This document shows positions 39,801 through 49,200 of a stretch of 64,000 nucleotides of DNA, piece after piece; positions within the stretch are counted from its first letter, which is position 1, and each line of letters begins with the position of its first letter. The notes below the pieces were generated by a model that did not search any database, was not told the origin of the DNA, and was given only the letters and a program-made list of their open reading frames with translations. The position numbers were made by a program, and so were the translations under genes. The DNA is from Endomychus coccineus (lineage: Eukaryota; Arthropoda; Insecta; Coleoptera; Endomychidae), in NCBI GenBank assembly GCA_958510875.1, contig OY294070.1, positions 2,790,001 through 2,854,000 of the forward strand, given 5' to 3'.

Positions 39801-42609
39801 TTGAATTAAGAATGAAATTTCCAGATTTTAACTATTATTCATGAATATAGGCCCTTTTTGGACGAATAGAAAATTATTTCATCTCTAATTTAGACTTTTC
39901 ACCTAGAATTTAAAATACAATTTTTCAAATTTAAACTATTCTTCATGAATCTAGTCCTTTTTTGGGCAAATTCAGTTATTTCATCTCTAATTTAGAATTT
40001 TCACTTAGAAATTAGAATGAAATTTACAGATTTTAACTATTTCTCATGAATCTAGACCATTTTTGGACGAATTGAAAATTATTTCATCTCTAATTTAGAC
40101 TTTTCACCTAGAATTTAGAATACAATTTTTCAAATTTAAACTATTCTTCATGAATCTAGTCCTTTTTTGGGCAAATTCAGTTATTTCATCTCTAATTTAG
40201 AATTTTCACTTAGAAATTAGAATGAAATTTACAGATTTTAACTATTTCTCATGAATCTAGACCATTTTTGGACGAATTGAAAATTATTTCATCTCTAATT
40301 TAGACTTTTCACCCACAATCAAGTTCTTTTTTGGGCAAATTCAGTTATTTCATCTCTAATTTAGACTTTACACTTTGAATTTAGAATGAAATTTCTAGAT
40401 TTTAACTATTTTTTTTTCATGAATCATGATATTAATAATTCATCCTAACATTAAGTTCACTTTAGAAACTGAGAAAGAAATAAATTTCCTAGACCTTTTT
40501 GGGCGAATGGAAAATTATTTAATCTCTTATTTAGATTTTTCACCTAAAGTTTAGAATAAAATCACTTGGATGTGTGTGCCCTGTTTCTAAAATATAGTTA
40601 GAGAAAGTTGAATCTGTTTCATTAAATCGAAAAGATCGAAAATGTTCCTTATATCTTATTTCTATAATACGACTAGATCTACCGATGTAAAAGTTATCAC
40701 ACTCTGAACAGCTTAATTTATATACTCCAAGTTTATTAAAATTATTGGTTTTATCTTCGGCATTGAACAAAAATAGGACAATTTATTTAGAGGTTGGAAA
40801 CTTTTTAGATTATGTTTCGATAAAATGTCTGCAATTCTTTCACTTATGCTACCAAAATATGTGAGGGAAACGAAATTTGGATATAAGTTGTGGTTGAAAA
40901 CCATTGTTAATTGCTATAACCTTGTTTATATTCTATTCTTCATTCAGGTTTTCAGGAGAAAGAGGATGTGACATTTGTTTCATCAGATTTGACTCAAATC
41001 AGGAATGATCCTGCAAATTAATTCCAATTTAAAACTGAATAATTTATAGAAAATAGCCACGTTTTATTTAATAGTAAATTTGAAAAGAGTAGGTTATTTA
41101 AAAAAAGTAAAAAAGTCATTGGAACTTTCAAAGTTTTCTTATATTGAAAAAATTATAATGGTGTCCCCTCTAGCTAAAAAACATATTTTTTGTTGGGTTG
41201 GATATGAAGATGATGTTTTATCCTTCTTTAAAGGTACATCACGACAATTGAATGTTTTCTTATCCTTCATTAATAATGTCCATCCTAACAATAAGTTCAC
41301 TTAAGAAACTGAGAACAATAACAAAATAAATCCACCATAATAGTATTATTACTTTCAAAATTTGTAGAAAACTTACATTCATAGATACGACTATTGCCAA
41401 TTCATCTTTTAGTCCCCGTAATCCCGAATTAGTAGCATACAACTCTATGATACATAGAGCCTTTTCACTTCCTCTTTCTCCTGAAAACCTGAATGAATAA
41501 TTGTAAATATACTCAAGTTTATAGCCATTAACAATGGTTTTCAACTTCAAATTATATCCAATTGACAGAAAAAAGCAGAAATGAACTTACTCAAGTATCT
41601 ATCCTTTTACAAAATATTCTGATTCTTCATCAAAATAAGTTTTCCTCACATATTTTGGTACCGTAAGTGAAAGAATAGCAAACATTTTATCGAAACATAA
41701 ACCAAAAGTTTGCTTCAAACCTCAAAATAAATTGTGCTATTTTTTGTTCAATTCTAAAGATAAAATAAATAAGTTTAATAAACCTGGAGTATATAAATTA
41801 ACCTGTTCAGAGTGTGATAACTTTTACATCGGCAGATCTAGTGGTTATATAGAAATTACATATAAGGAACATTTTCAATCTTTTATTAGACTTAATAAAA
41901 CAAATTCATCTTTCTCTTACCATATTTTAGAAACGGCACACTTTTCCCAAATTTGGATGAAGTTAAAATTTTACATAACCAGAGTAGTATTTAATAACTT
42001 GTGCCTACCTAGTATACCTCCATGTTAAAATGCCATTCCATTTTTTTCGTATCTCCTATAGTTACCGACTTACTCTAAACAAACATCGAAATTTGCCCAT
42101 CCCTATACATTGAAACATTAGTAACATTTCAAAAATCATCAACTTTCATGAGTTAGTTGTGAAGATAAATCGCAATAAATGAAAACTCTACATACATAAT
42201 ATTTTTTCTAAATTGTAGTAACTGAAAAACAGTTGAGAATCAAAGTAAGGTTGGTATTTTCGCACTTAATTTCAAAAATGGGGTGTCCCATTTGAATCAA
42301 CAAACTTATAATTGCTTGTTATGCAGATAAAATTTCATTGACTTTTTGAGAATCGCTCTTTACTCATGCTCCACCCCTTTTATTAGTATTTTTCCATTTC
42401 AGCATTCGTGTTCGCCGAATGTGTTCGTTCAAAACGTGTTTGTCGACACGCACGATCCTAGATTCCCTTGGGTGGCCTTTTTCGCCTCTCAATTCATTAG
42501 AGCCGGCACTGAACTAACGTGGAACTACAGCTACGACATTGGCAGCGTACCCGGGAAAGTTTTATACTGTCATTGTGCTGCTTTGGAGTGTAAAGGACGA
42601 CTATTGTAA
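15200..42609 (+). CDS. egg: SETDB1/eggless histone H3K9 methyltransferase, complete
   Basis: Fourteen exons join in phase into 1231 residues, close to the usual 1260-1290 for this family. Order: acidic N-terminus (exons 1-3), tandem Tudor region (exons 4-5, about 371-607), methyl-CpG-binding-type domain (exon 7, about 725-770), cysteine-rich pre-SET (exons 8-10), SET split by a long acidic insertion (exons 10-14), and post-[11 protein letters not shown]. The substrate-site motif NHSCSPN and the ELTWNYSYD block are intact. Proteins of this family methylate H3K9 to silence transposons and germline genes, acting in the nucleus with an ATF7IP/windei-type partner. The introns hold five tandem arrays and two foldback elements. 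The start ATG gives [14 protein letters not shown]; upstream stops are close. Confidence 0.95.
15897..16888 (+). other. eggless intron 1
   Basis: The intron is AT-rich. At 16027-16100 an inverted pair (TTACGTTACGC and GCATAACGTAAC) brackets a GGGGGGG-containing loop and may be a small MITE. No coding sequence. Confidence 0.5.
16889..17050 (+). CDS. egg: eggless exon 2
   Basis: Acceptor TTTTGTTTTAG; encodes [20 protein letters not shown] onward, probably continuing the coiled region. Donor GACG|GTAAGT, phase 1. Confidence 0.85.
17127..17378 (+). CDS. egg: eggless exon 3
   Basis: Low-complexity linker rich in proline, asparagine and serine ([20 protein letters not shown]). Phase 1 at both ends. 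The intron before it is only 76 bases. Confidence 0.85.
17560..18890. repeat. Intron 3 tandem repeats, including three 328-bp copies
   Basis: CTCTTGAAATATCTG recurs at 17933, 18261 and 18589, a period of exactly 328. Each unit contains shorter half-repeats around AAACTTTTGCATTTACT. Diverged copies of the half-repeat extend left to about 17560. The 328-bp copies differ by only a few bases, so the expansion is recent. Confidence 0.88.
20002..20529 (+). CDS. egg: eggless exon 4, Tudor region
   Basis: Encodes 176 residues including [17 protein letters not shown] and [19 protein letters not shown], which matches the SETDB1 Tudor region (reads methylated or acetylated H3 tails). GC-rich against a very AT-rich intron. 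Phase 1 at both ends. Confidence 0.92.
20789..20970 (+). CDS. egg: eggless exon 5, Tudor region end
   Basis: Encodes [19 protein letters not shown] and [15 protein letters not shown], completing the tandem Tudor fold. Donor CAG|GTAATT, phase 0. Confidence 0.92.
21031..21255 (+). CDS. egg: eggless exon 6, linker
   Basis: 75 in-frame codons of serine/threonine/valine-rich linker between Tudor and MBD. The donor ATG|GTAAGTG opens the 10.3-kb intron 6. Confidence 0.88.
21287..27850. repeat. 28-copy ~240-bp satellite array in eggless intron 6
   Basis: GTTGGGACAAAAT recurs 28 times from 21301 to 27791, mean spacing 240. Two length classes differ by a 12-base TTTTAATTTAAT insertion; the longer form dominates after about 24.3 kb. 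Linked variants (AAAATCGG or AAAATAGG; GACACATTT or GACCACATTT) are shuffled between copies, suggesting repeated exchange. Each unit contains AAAAATTGCAG, which resembles a splice acceptor. The last copy is degenerate. Confidence 0.97.
28007..30091. mobile_element. 2.1-kb foldback element in eggless intron 6
   Basis: The ends are inverted: TATGGGCAATTCTAAATTAA at 28007 and its complement ending 30091, each followed by GGAGACGGC. Inside is a second palindrome centred at 28640 with arms of roughly 500 bases: ACCCAGAGC 28591-28599 pairs with 28681-28689, and a TTTTTGGCGG block occurs in both arms. No transposase is visible, so a non-autonomous element is likely. A CTGATCACGATT motif lies in both arms. 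Confidence 0.85.
30092..31571. other. AT-rich end of eggless intron 6
   Basis: Very AT-rich, no coding sequence or ordered repeat that I can support. Ends in a polypyrimidine tract and CAG at 31571. Confidence 0.5.
31572..31926 (+). CDS. egg: eggless exon 7, MBD
   Basis: Encodes [19 protein letters not shown] then [15 protein letters not shown] and [17 protein letters not shown], the methyl-CpG-binding-type domain of SETDB1. In insects this domain is not expected to need methyl-CpG. Donor AAAG|GTGAGA, phase 1. Confidence 0.94.
32230..33475. repeat. Degenerate ~240-bp tandem repeat in eggless intron 7
   Basis: TAGAACATATTTAT-like sequence recurs near 32242, 32481, 32761, 33004, 33240 and 33456. 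Shared blocks are TTTTGAATCAAGTAAAT and TCATAATTTTTAAAAGCC. Copies are well diverged, so this array is older than that of intron 6. Confidence 0.8.
33481..33635 (+). CDS. egg: eggless exon 8, pre-SET start
   Basis: Encodes [13 protein letters not shown] to [10 protein letters not shown]; the first zinc-binding cysteines of pre-SET. Ends in phase 0. Confidence 0.93.
33699..33841 (+). CDS. egg: eggless exon 9, pre-SET middle
   Basis: Encodes [16 protein letters not shown] and GIYECNSR, giving further pre-SET cysteines. The intron before it is 63 bases. Ends in phase 2. Confidence 0.93.
33923..34100 (+). CDS. egg: eggless exon 10, pre-SET end and SET start
   Basis: Encodes [10 protein letters not shown], finishing pre-SET, then [20 protein letters not shown] and CVYAG, the cofactor-binding start of SET. 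Ends in phase 0 at ACGAG|GTGAGT. Confidence 0.94.
34545..36745. repeat. ~13-copy tandem repeat in eggless intron 10
   Basis: A GAATTTGATGTCCATTTTT-like box recurs about 13 times from 34628 to 36606 at 130-185 base spacing, with AAATTAACAAAAAAATCAA and TAAATATTCGAGATTAGAGT blocks between. The box resembles the second half of the GGTCGCTGAACACGAATTTG motif at 38.5-38.9 kb. Some neighbours (34.6-35.1 kb) are nearly identical. Confidence 0.88.
37142..37407 (+). CDS. egg: eggless exon 11, SET insertion
   Basis: Encodes [18 protein letters not shown] then an acidic, proline-rich stretch ([16 protein letters not shown]). SETDB1 SET domains are split by a long insertion; this is its start. Ends in phase 2. 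Confidence 0.92.
37467..37660 (+). CDS. egg: eggless exon 12, SET insertion
   Basis: Low-complexity insertion sequence ([27 protein letters not shown]). Joins phase 2 to phase 1. The flanking introns are 59 and 64 bases. Confidence 0.9.
37725..37876 (+). CDS. egg: eggless exon 13, SET resumes
   Basis: Encodes [17 protein letters not shown]. The final asparagine is the first residue of the NHSC motif, which is completed in exon 14 after a 4.5-kb intron. Confidence 0.94.
38090..38135 (-). ncRNA. Hammerhead-like segment, variant core
   Basis: The minus strand reads TTGAAGA (38127-38121), helix II GACAC-GCTA-GTGTC and GAAA (38105-38102). The C of the CTGANGA core is T and helix III is broken. 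It resembles the segment at 63.4 kb and may be a PLE end. Confidence 0.4.
38176..39319. mobile_element. 1.1-kb foldback element in eggless intron 13
   Basis: TAGTCCAGGAAATGA at 38176 pairs with the sequence ending CTGGACTA at 39319; arms of roughly 500 bases flank a centre near 38750. The arms are diverged, with small indels. No transposase. The TAGTCCAGG end also appears at 52.87 kb. Each arm carries GGTCGCTGAATACGAATTTG-type boxes. Confidence 0.82.
39470..39620 (-). pseudogene. PLE GIY-YIG fragment
   Basis: The segment with CCTGTTTCTAAAATAT and GATCGAAA matches the reverse-strand GIY-YIG region at 40560-40640. It is too short to be functional. Confidence 0.5.
39640..40435. repeat. ~204-bp dimeric tandem repeat in eggless intron 13
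   Basis: TTTCATCTC(C/T)AATTTAGAC recurs at about 39675, 39878, 40082 and 40288, spacing about 204. Each unit is two related ~100-base halves: GACTTTTCACCTAGAATTTA and GAATTTTCACTTAGAAATTA. Confidence 0.85.
40510..40990 (-). pseudogene. PLE remnant, GIY-YIG region (minus)
   Basis: The reverse strand reads [20 protein letters not shown] and RYKEHFRSF, a GIY-YIG nuclease of a different PLE lineage than the 6-10 kb pair. Upstream is [20 protein letters not shown] in another frame. Frames are broken. Confidence 0.75.
41080..42028 (+). pseudogene. PLE remnant, RT and GIY-YIG regions (plus)
   Basis: The plus strand reads [20 protein letters not shown] (around the catalytic aspartates) and [11 protein letters not shown], then after frame breaks [20 protein letters not shown]. 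It is the same lineage as the minus-strand remnant at 40.5-41.0 kb, again roughly head-to-head. Dead. Confidence 0.78.
42403..42609 (+). CDS. egg: eggless exon 14, SET end and post-SET
   Basis: Encodes [32 protein letters not shown] and the post-SET zinc cysteines [12 protein letters not shown], then LL and TAA. An AATAAA at about 42754 can serve polyadenylation. Confidence 0.95.
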   Translation, partial: HSCSPNVFVQNVFVDTHDPRFPWVAFFASQFIRAGTELTWNYSYDIGSVPGKVLYCHCAALECKGRLL

Positions 42610-42753
42610 GTTAGCAAAATGTGGTAAAATTTTATTTGTCTATTATATAGACCTCTTTTGGATAATATTTGAGTTAGTGGTAAGTTTACAATTGCTGTGT
42701 AATTATGTAATGGCTTTGAGGGAAAAAACGACATTCTGAAATGTACTCTTTAT

Positions 42754-42759
42754 AATAAA
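42754..42759 (+). terminator. egg: Likely polyadenylation signal of eggless
   Basis: First good AATAAA about 145 bases after the stop codon, followed by T/GT-rich sequence. Confidence 0.5.
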
Positions 42760-42779
42760 TATCGTTTTGTATAAGTTTA

Positions 42780-44500
42780 GTCTGTCGTCCTTGTGGTCCT
42801 TCCTCATACAACATTCTTTACTTTTAGTGAAACATTCTCATTTGACTAAAAAAAAACAGTTTTATTAATTTAATACTTTTATTATTCTAAGAATTGTATT
42901 ATGTGATTTTTTTTCAATTAATTTCCGTCATCACGTGATGTTTTTGATAAAAACCTGTGTTGAAGACCAGAGAAGCAAAACAGAAAAGGAATACAACATG
43001 CTTGTTAAAATTGTGCAGTCAACTTTTATTATACATTGGATATTTTATTGAATAAAATTCTATTGAAATCAATTTATTTTAATTATATTTCCTATCCTAT
43101 TCACTTTCAGAGAAAGTGATTAAGAACAAGAGAACTATTGTAATATATTTACAATTCATTGAGTATTGTGTTGCAAAAGCAATAGCAACATTCTCTATAA
43201 ATATAAAGGAAAAGGTCGAGCTGAAATGCTACAAATAATGGCACAATGTTGTGAATAAAGTTAAATTGAAGTTACAGAAAAATAGACAGCTTGCGCCTTC
43301 TGTTATGGAAACGCCCAAGTTGGACGAAAAGAAATTACAGGTTCCTGTAATTAACGCCATTTATATTAGGGCGAGTCAACTTTGTATTACAAGATTCTGT
43401 GATAAATTACAGAAAACTAATTTGTGAAATTTTCATACAAATTTAATATTACTGTCTGGATTGTTAACACTGTCGTTGATATGAAACCGTGACCTTGAAA
43501 TCGCCCGCCTTCCATCCAATTTAAGAAATATACTTATACATTTTCAACTACTATGTCGGGGCGACATGTAACTCCTGCCGCCATCTATTGGCGGAACCTG
43601 AACTAAAATATAATTTAGTAGACATATTTCGAATAATTTAGATGTAGACATATTTCGAATTTAGATTGGTCACGGGAGATTTTTTTATATTGTCGCCATC
43701 TATTGACGTGTCACCGAACCAATTATTTTCTTTCATACAATTCCTTCAGGCTCTGTACTTTTTTCACTTTACACTAACAAGTCAAAATACTGAGTTGAGT
43801 TAGAATTGGAGTAACATCTGACAATTGGGATTTTAGGTCACTTCTTAAATTGTTCATTTTAAAATAAAATTCGACAATTCTGCATTAAATCTGGATTGGT
43901 ACTGATTTTAATCCGTGAATTCACTTAATTTATTAGACTAATCGAGGATGTCGATCCATAATTTCTTCATCATCGTAGTAGATTTGTTTACTAGAAAAAG
44001 GATGGTTTTCCCAACATATGAATTTTAACTTCATGTATAAGGAGAAAAAAAACGACGTAGTTTTTAAATAATTTTATAATAATACATCAATTTCTTTATC
44101 AATCTACACAGCATTTTACATTCATACATACAATTTAAAATGCAAAAATACAAATAACTAATCTTCAAACATCAACTAAAAGTCTTGTAACAACCAATCC
44201 AAAAATTTCCTCCCAAACGTTTTAAATAACCTCTTTCAAAACATCGATACCGTCTCCGTTTAAAACAAGAGAGAAAAAGACACGATACCGATTAAGTACG
44301 ACACGAAATAATAATGATAAGTACACAAAATGATCGGTTTTTACAAGACCCCTGTATATTGGCAAAGAAAGTGAGAAGAACAAAAGTGATGTGTTACTGC
44401 AAAAATTTTCATCAAACGTAATAAAAATATAACTTACTTTTTATCTTAGATTGTCACTTCGTTCATTGGTAATTAATACCAAACGTGTTTTTTTTATTGC
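42780..44500. other. Intergenic stretch between convergent genes
   Basis: No exon is visible. CGCCATCTATTG occurs twice (about 43579 and 43694) within a short repeat-like segment at 43545-43735. The left limit of the 14-3-3 epsilon 3' UTR is not determined. Confidence 0.45.
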
Positions 44501-44744
44501 TTTAAAATCATGTAGCCAATCTATTAAGTACAAAAAATTTGAAAAGAAAAAAATTAAAGGAATGCGTTTTGTACGGAAAATATGCGCTTTATAAACAGTC
44601 TTCATATGAAGGACTCACCATCAAGTCACTGCATATAATATATCTAATGCACTACGCAAATTTATATTTATCAAAAATTCAACATGTTGATTGGAGACAG
44701 GAAATGTTAATCCCAGTACAGATTCTCAACGTAAAAAAAAGTTT

Positions 44745-45065
44745 CTCCCAAATTCATTCGCTGCAATTCGACGAAATGCGGCGGCTCGAAGGACCACACG
44801 AATCCTTCAACGTCAAAATAAACGACCCCTTCTTTCGGAAAAGAATCACAACTAGTCGGGGAGTCGCCCCCAAACCAAACATCTTCCAATCTGTAGGGGA
44901 AACTATTACGTAAAACGTTTCCCAAACGCATTTTGCAGGAATTCGACGAAACGCGGCGGCTCGAAGGACCACCCGTATCCTTCAAACGTCAAAATAAACG
45001 ACCCCTTCTTTCGAAAAAGAATCACAACTACTCGGGGAGTCCCCCCCAAACCAAACATCTTCGCA
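44745..45065. repeat. ~176-bp tandem duplication, GC-richer than its surroundings
   Basis: AATTCGACGAAA(T/C)GCGGCGG recurs at about 44765 and 44940. CGAAGGACCAC, AACGACCCCTTCTTTCG and CAAACCAAACATCTTC blocks appear in both copies. It probably lies within the long 3' UTR of 14-3-3 epsilon (minus). No open frame spans both copies convincingly. Confidence 0.75.
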
Positions 45066-45523
45066 ATCTGCAGGGAAAACTATTAAAATTAATAAATAAC
45101 TTACCCAAAAAGTTGCTCGGCGCGCTCCAAAACGATGCGTGAATGTAAAATAGCTGATCTACTTTATATTTCAATATCAAAGCACAATTTTGAATTTCAG
45201 CCTCTTGTGCTAGCGCAAGGATATTGTTTCGATAATGTAAATATCAAGATGATTATTAATGATTTGATTCAACATTATATAATAATACTATCGGATAAAA
45301 ATCAACATGTTAAAATTTAAAATTATACAAAATATAAGGGCGAGGGTAGGGGGTTAGAGAAGGGAGAGAGAGGAGGAGGCTGCCACAATCTTACCAATGA
45401 GTAACATCTGGTAACGAGAAAAACAAAATTAAAGTAAACACTCGGACTTCATTTTTACTCAAGTTTTAATACAAATAAAGGGGTACACAAGCAAAGTCGG
45501 CACAAGCATTCACCATATTCGAT

Positions 45524-45554
45524 CCACACACACACACACACACAGACACACATA
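45524..45554. repeat. CA microsatellite
   Basis: An ACACAC run with one interruption (CAGACA). A GTGTGT run lies at about 45970, so the two could pair in RNA. Confidence 0.85.
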
Positions 45555-46201
45555 CATTCTAAACGAGATAACAAACAAGGCGTAGAACGGAAGAAAGTGA
45601 CAATGAACAAGGAGTAGTTCAAATGCGCGCGCGTCCTCATCGCGGGAATCCCCCAAAACGCCGTTGGTGAACGCAAACGGTCAATTTTTTTCACATTTTC
45701 CTCGATTCTAAAGATTCCAACACCATTCATCGAAAAATTATCCGTAAACAAATTATGGAATCTACGAAATCGAACGAAAAAGTGAGAAAAAATGTACAAA
45801 GTGCTGTTCGTTTACGCGAATATCCAACCGATGATAATCAAAAGTTACGAATAATTTTTTGTAGGATTCTGAATTTCCCGAGACGCTCGGTCGTTCGCAT
45901 CTAAATCGCCCCCGTATATATTTATTCAAGAGCATGTCAGTGTGTGAGATAGAGTGGGTGCGTGCGGGCGCGCGTGTGTGTGTGTGACGGTCATACCAAA
46001 AAACATTCGCTCACAGAACCGAGGCACACATGACACAAAAACAGAGACAGTATATTTACGGCTAAGAATAATAATAATACAGTATGTACTGGGTGGTTTT
46101 GTACCGGGGGAGACCTTGATACGAACACCCTTTAATGTCTAGGGATGTGACACCCTGCACTACACAGCACTTTTTTAGTTCGATATTTTTTGATGAAAAA
46201 A

Positions 46202-46257
46202 TTACGACACATCCTGATCTTCGACGTCCTGCAGCTGTTCTTTAGGTTCGGCCTCAC
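46202..46257 (-). CDS. 14-3-3epsilon: 14-3-3 epsilon last exon
   Basis: Acceptor TTTATTTTCGCAG, then [18 protein letters not shown] and TAA (46204-46202). Completes the split glycine codon left by the previous exon. Confidence 0.93.
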
Positions 46258-49200
46258 CTGCGAAAATAAATTCAATAAGTTACTCTCGCCATTATATCTA
46301 TGGTTTCGGCATATAAGTCATGTAAAATCGTTTCGAATTTCGGAAGGTGCGAGAATTAAACTCAAATTTACACAAAGCTAGGTTGATAATTTTTCGAGCC
46401 TTCAGAATGCATTAATTTTATATAAATTCTCGGGAAATAGGTCACACCAACACATATGTTTATTATTTTCGTATTTACGTACGTTTCGGTCTCAGGACCA
46501 TCATCAGAAAACGTATCAATGTCTAAAACGGGAGATGATTCACATCAAACGTAACTTCAAGTTTGTAAATCATAGAACGTTCAGCTATTAAGACAAATAT
46601 ATACTAATTTAATTATTTGAAACCCTTAAAAATCCTTACATTCGTCTTTATTAAAGTATATTTCAGGTAGAATGCTGAAATAGCAATATTTCTAATAAGG
46701 TCCGACAACTTTTTCTATTACCTCATAAATCTTCAACATCTGGTTCGAAAATGAACACTTGAGCGTTATATTTTATAGTTTCAGTCATACACAGACTTTG
46801 TTTGACATGAGTTCGTATATTATAAAAAAGAAATACGTGTGACACTCGAGGACTGCCGCGGTAAAGCTATTGCATAGCATTTTTTCTCAACTTATGAAAT
46901 TATAATTATTTTTTTTTCTTTGATATTTTAATTCAAGTTTTTTTCTTTGATATTAATTCAAGTTACTTTTGAGCGTGGTGACCGATAAGAAAACAATTTT
47001 TTTCCTTTTATTGAATAAATGAGAAGTTAATATCGTTTAAAATATTGTTATTATCTTACAATACATGTAGGTTATTCAGGAATTTGTTATCATTGAAAAA
47101 TTGAATTTGAAAATGAATAATGATCCACAAGAATCCACAACAAAATATGGGGCCACCATTGACGCGGTATTTTCCAGATATTTAGAGGATATCAAGTCTC
47201 AAACTTATGTCTCTTATTTCAAATATTCAGTTACCATAAACCTATAGTTTCAATGATAACAAATTCCTGAATAACCTACATGTATTGTAAGATAATAAAA
47301 ATATTTTAAACGATATTAACTTCTCATTTATTCAATAAAAGATAAAAATTTGTTTTCTTATCGGTCACCACGCTCAAAAGTAACTTGAATTAATATCAAA
47401 GAAAAAACTCGAATTAAAATATCAAAGAAAAAAAAATACTGCATAAATTAAAAATAAATAAATAATTATAATTGCATAAGTTAAGAAAAAATGCTATGCA
47501 ATAGCTTCACCGCGGCAGTCCCCAAGTGCCACACATATCTTTTTTATATTCATAGTTACTTCTTTAAGAGTTTTTGGTAACAATTGTTGAAATTTATAGT
47601 TGATTGATTTAACTTTTCTACTGGTTTTTACCGAAAATGTGTTAAACAATTTAGAATAAAAGGACTCGAATTCGTATGACGTTGTTTCAAAAGCTAATTA
47701 TAAATTATAAGCAAAAACTTGTAAATGATCTAGTTTATTATATTTGTTACTGATTTCTGATTTTAACCATCTTTGGTTCGCAGAGAAGATGATTTAATCT
47801 ATTTTCGAGTCATTACACGTATATATTTTAATGAATTTTGGGAGAACACGCTATTTTACAAAACAATCTTTAAGGAAACGTAAATTTACTTTTAGTAGCC
47901 ATGACCAACTAGATTTATGAAAAGTTGAAAACGCCCGCTTCATAAGGTGGAAAATTAGTATTTTGTAAATAAATCGAAAACGATAATATTTAGGTATAGG
48001 GAACCAAACACAAAGTTGCCCAAATTTCTTGTGGTGAATACGGCTACTATAAAACAAATTGGGTTTTCATTTGAAAATTTAGAACTTTGGCATTTTCTGA
48101 ATTATTATTTCACTAATTTTTTATGGGTACCCTGTACAAGTTCGGAAACTTTCTTTTTGGTATTTTTTTGCGCAAAGTCGCCATAAGCGTGTTACGAAAA
48201 ATGCAGGCGTTGTGAAGAAAAACTGTCAATTAAATAAAAGTCCGCATCTTGTAATTTTTTGTCTAAAATTGCAAATATCGCTAAACCGATTGAATTTAGG
48301 TATAGGACATGATAAAATGTACCTAGAATTTTCCGTAGAATCCAAAAATGCAATAAATTATAGGGTGTTCCATTTGAAATGCACTGCATCTTGAAAATAA
48401 TTTAAAATAATAGTACTCATTGCCTTTGGTTAGCTGTCAAATTTTCAAAAAATTCTACATTTACCGTTTCAGATATCGATCGATGCAGTTCGCGGTGAGG
48501 CAGCCTGTATAGTGTCGAACCAATCCCCGCGGTAGCGACGCTACAGTTTGACCAACGCCTCGAACCAACGTTATCGTACGTTGGCAGTTTTACTTTATTG
48601 AAAGTGTCACAATACATTGTACTACACGTTCATTATCTAATCACTTCCGATTGCCACATAAATTACTCAACAGATTATGAATCAGCCATTGCAAATTCGC
48701 GGAATTGCGCCGATTTTATGGTTATTGAGGAATGTAGTTTCGAACATCAACCGCTCACACTCGGTGAACGAACACGCGGAAAAATTATGTTAAATGTGAA
48801 GTACTTTTAATTATAGTGTACAGGTTGGTCCGAATTGGACATTTTCGATAGGAAACACCAATTTATAGCTAGAAAAAAAAATAACCTACATGTTACGAAC
48901 TCGATTTTTGTGACAAAGTGAATACCGAAAACCGCACATCGATATCTTGAATTTATTCATTTATGAATTTTTTCGTTTCTTTAAAAACATCCCCTTTTTT
49001 AAATAGTTTTGAATGCGACATACATTTTAATTTTTTCTTATGGACCATCCTGTATATTTTTGGATATTCGTTATTCAAATGAATTCCTCTTTCCAAATAT
49101 GTATTATAATTGCTACTTTTCTTTTAAACTTTCATTTTATTGCCGTTTTTAAAATACTATACATTTGTATATTATGGTTCTTTTTCTCCCCAACTTCTAC

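Noticed and set aside
45455..45799. 114-residue minus-strand frame over the CA repeat
   Set aside because: Contains a CVCVCVCV run from the microsatellite and no domain; likely UTR.
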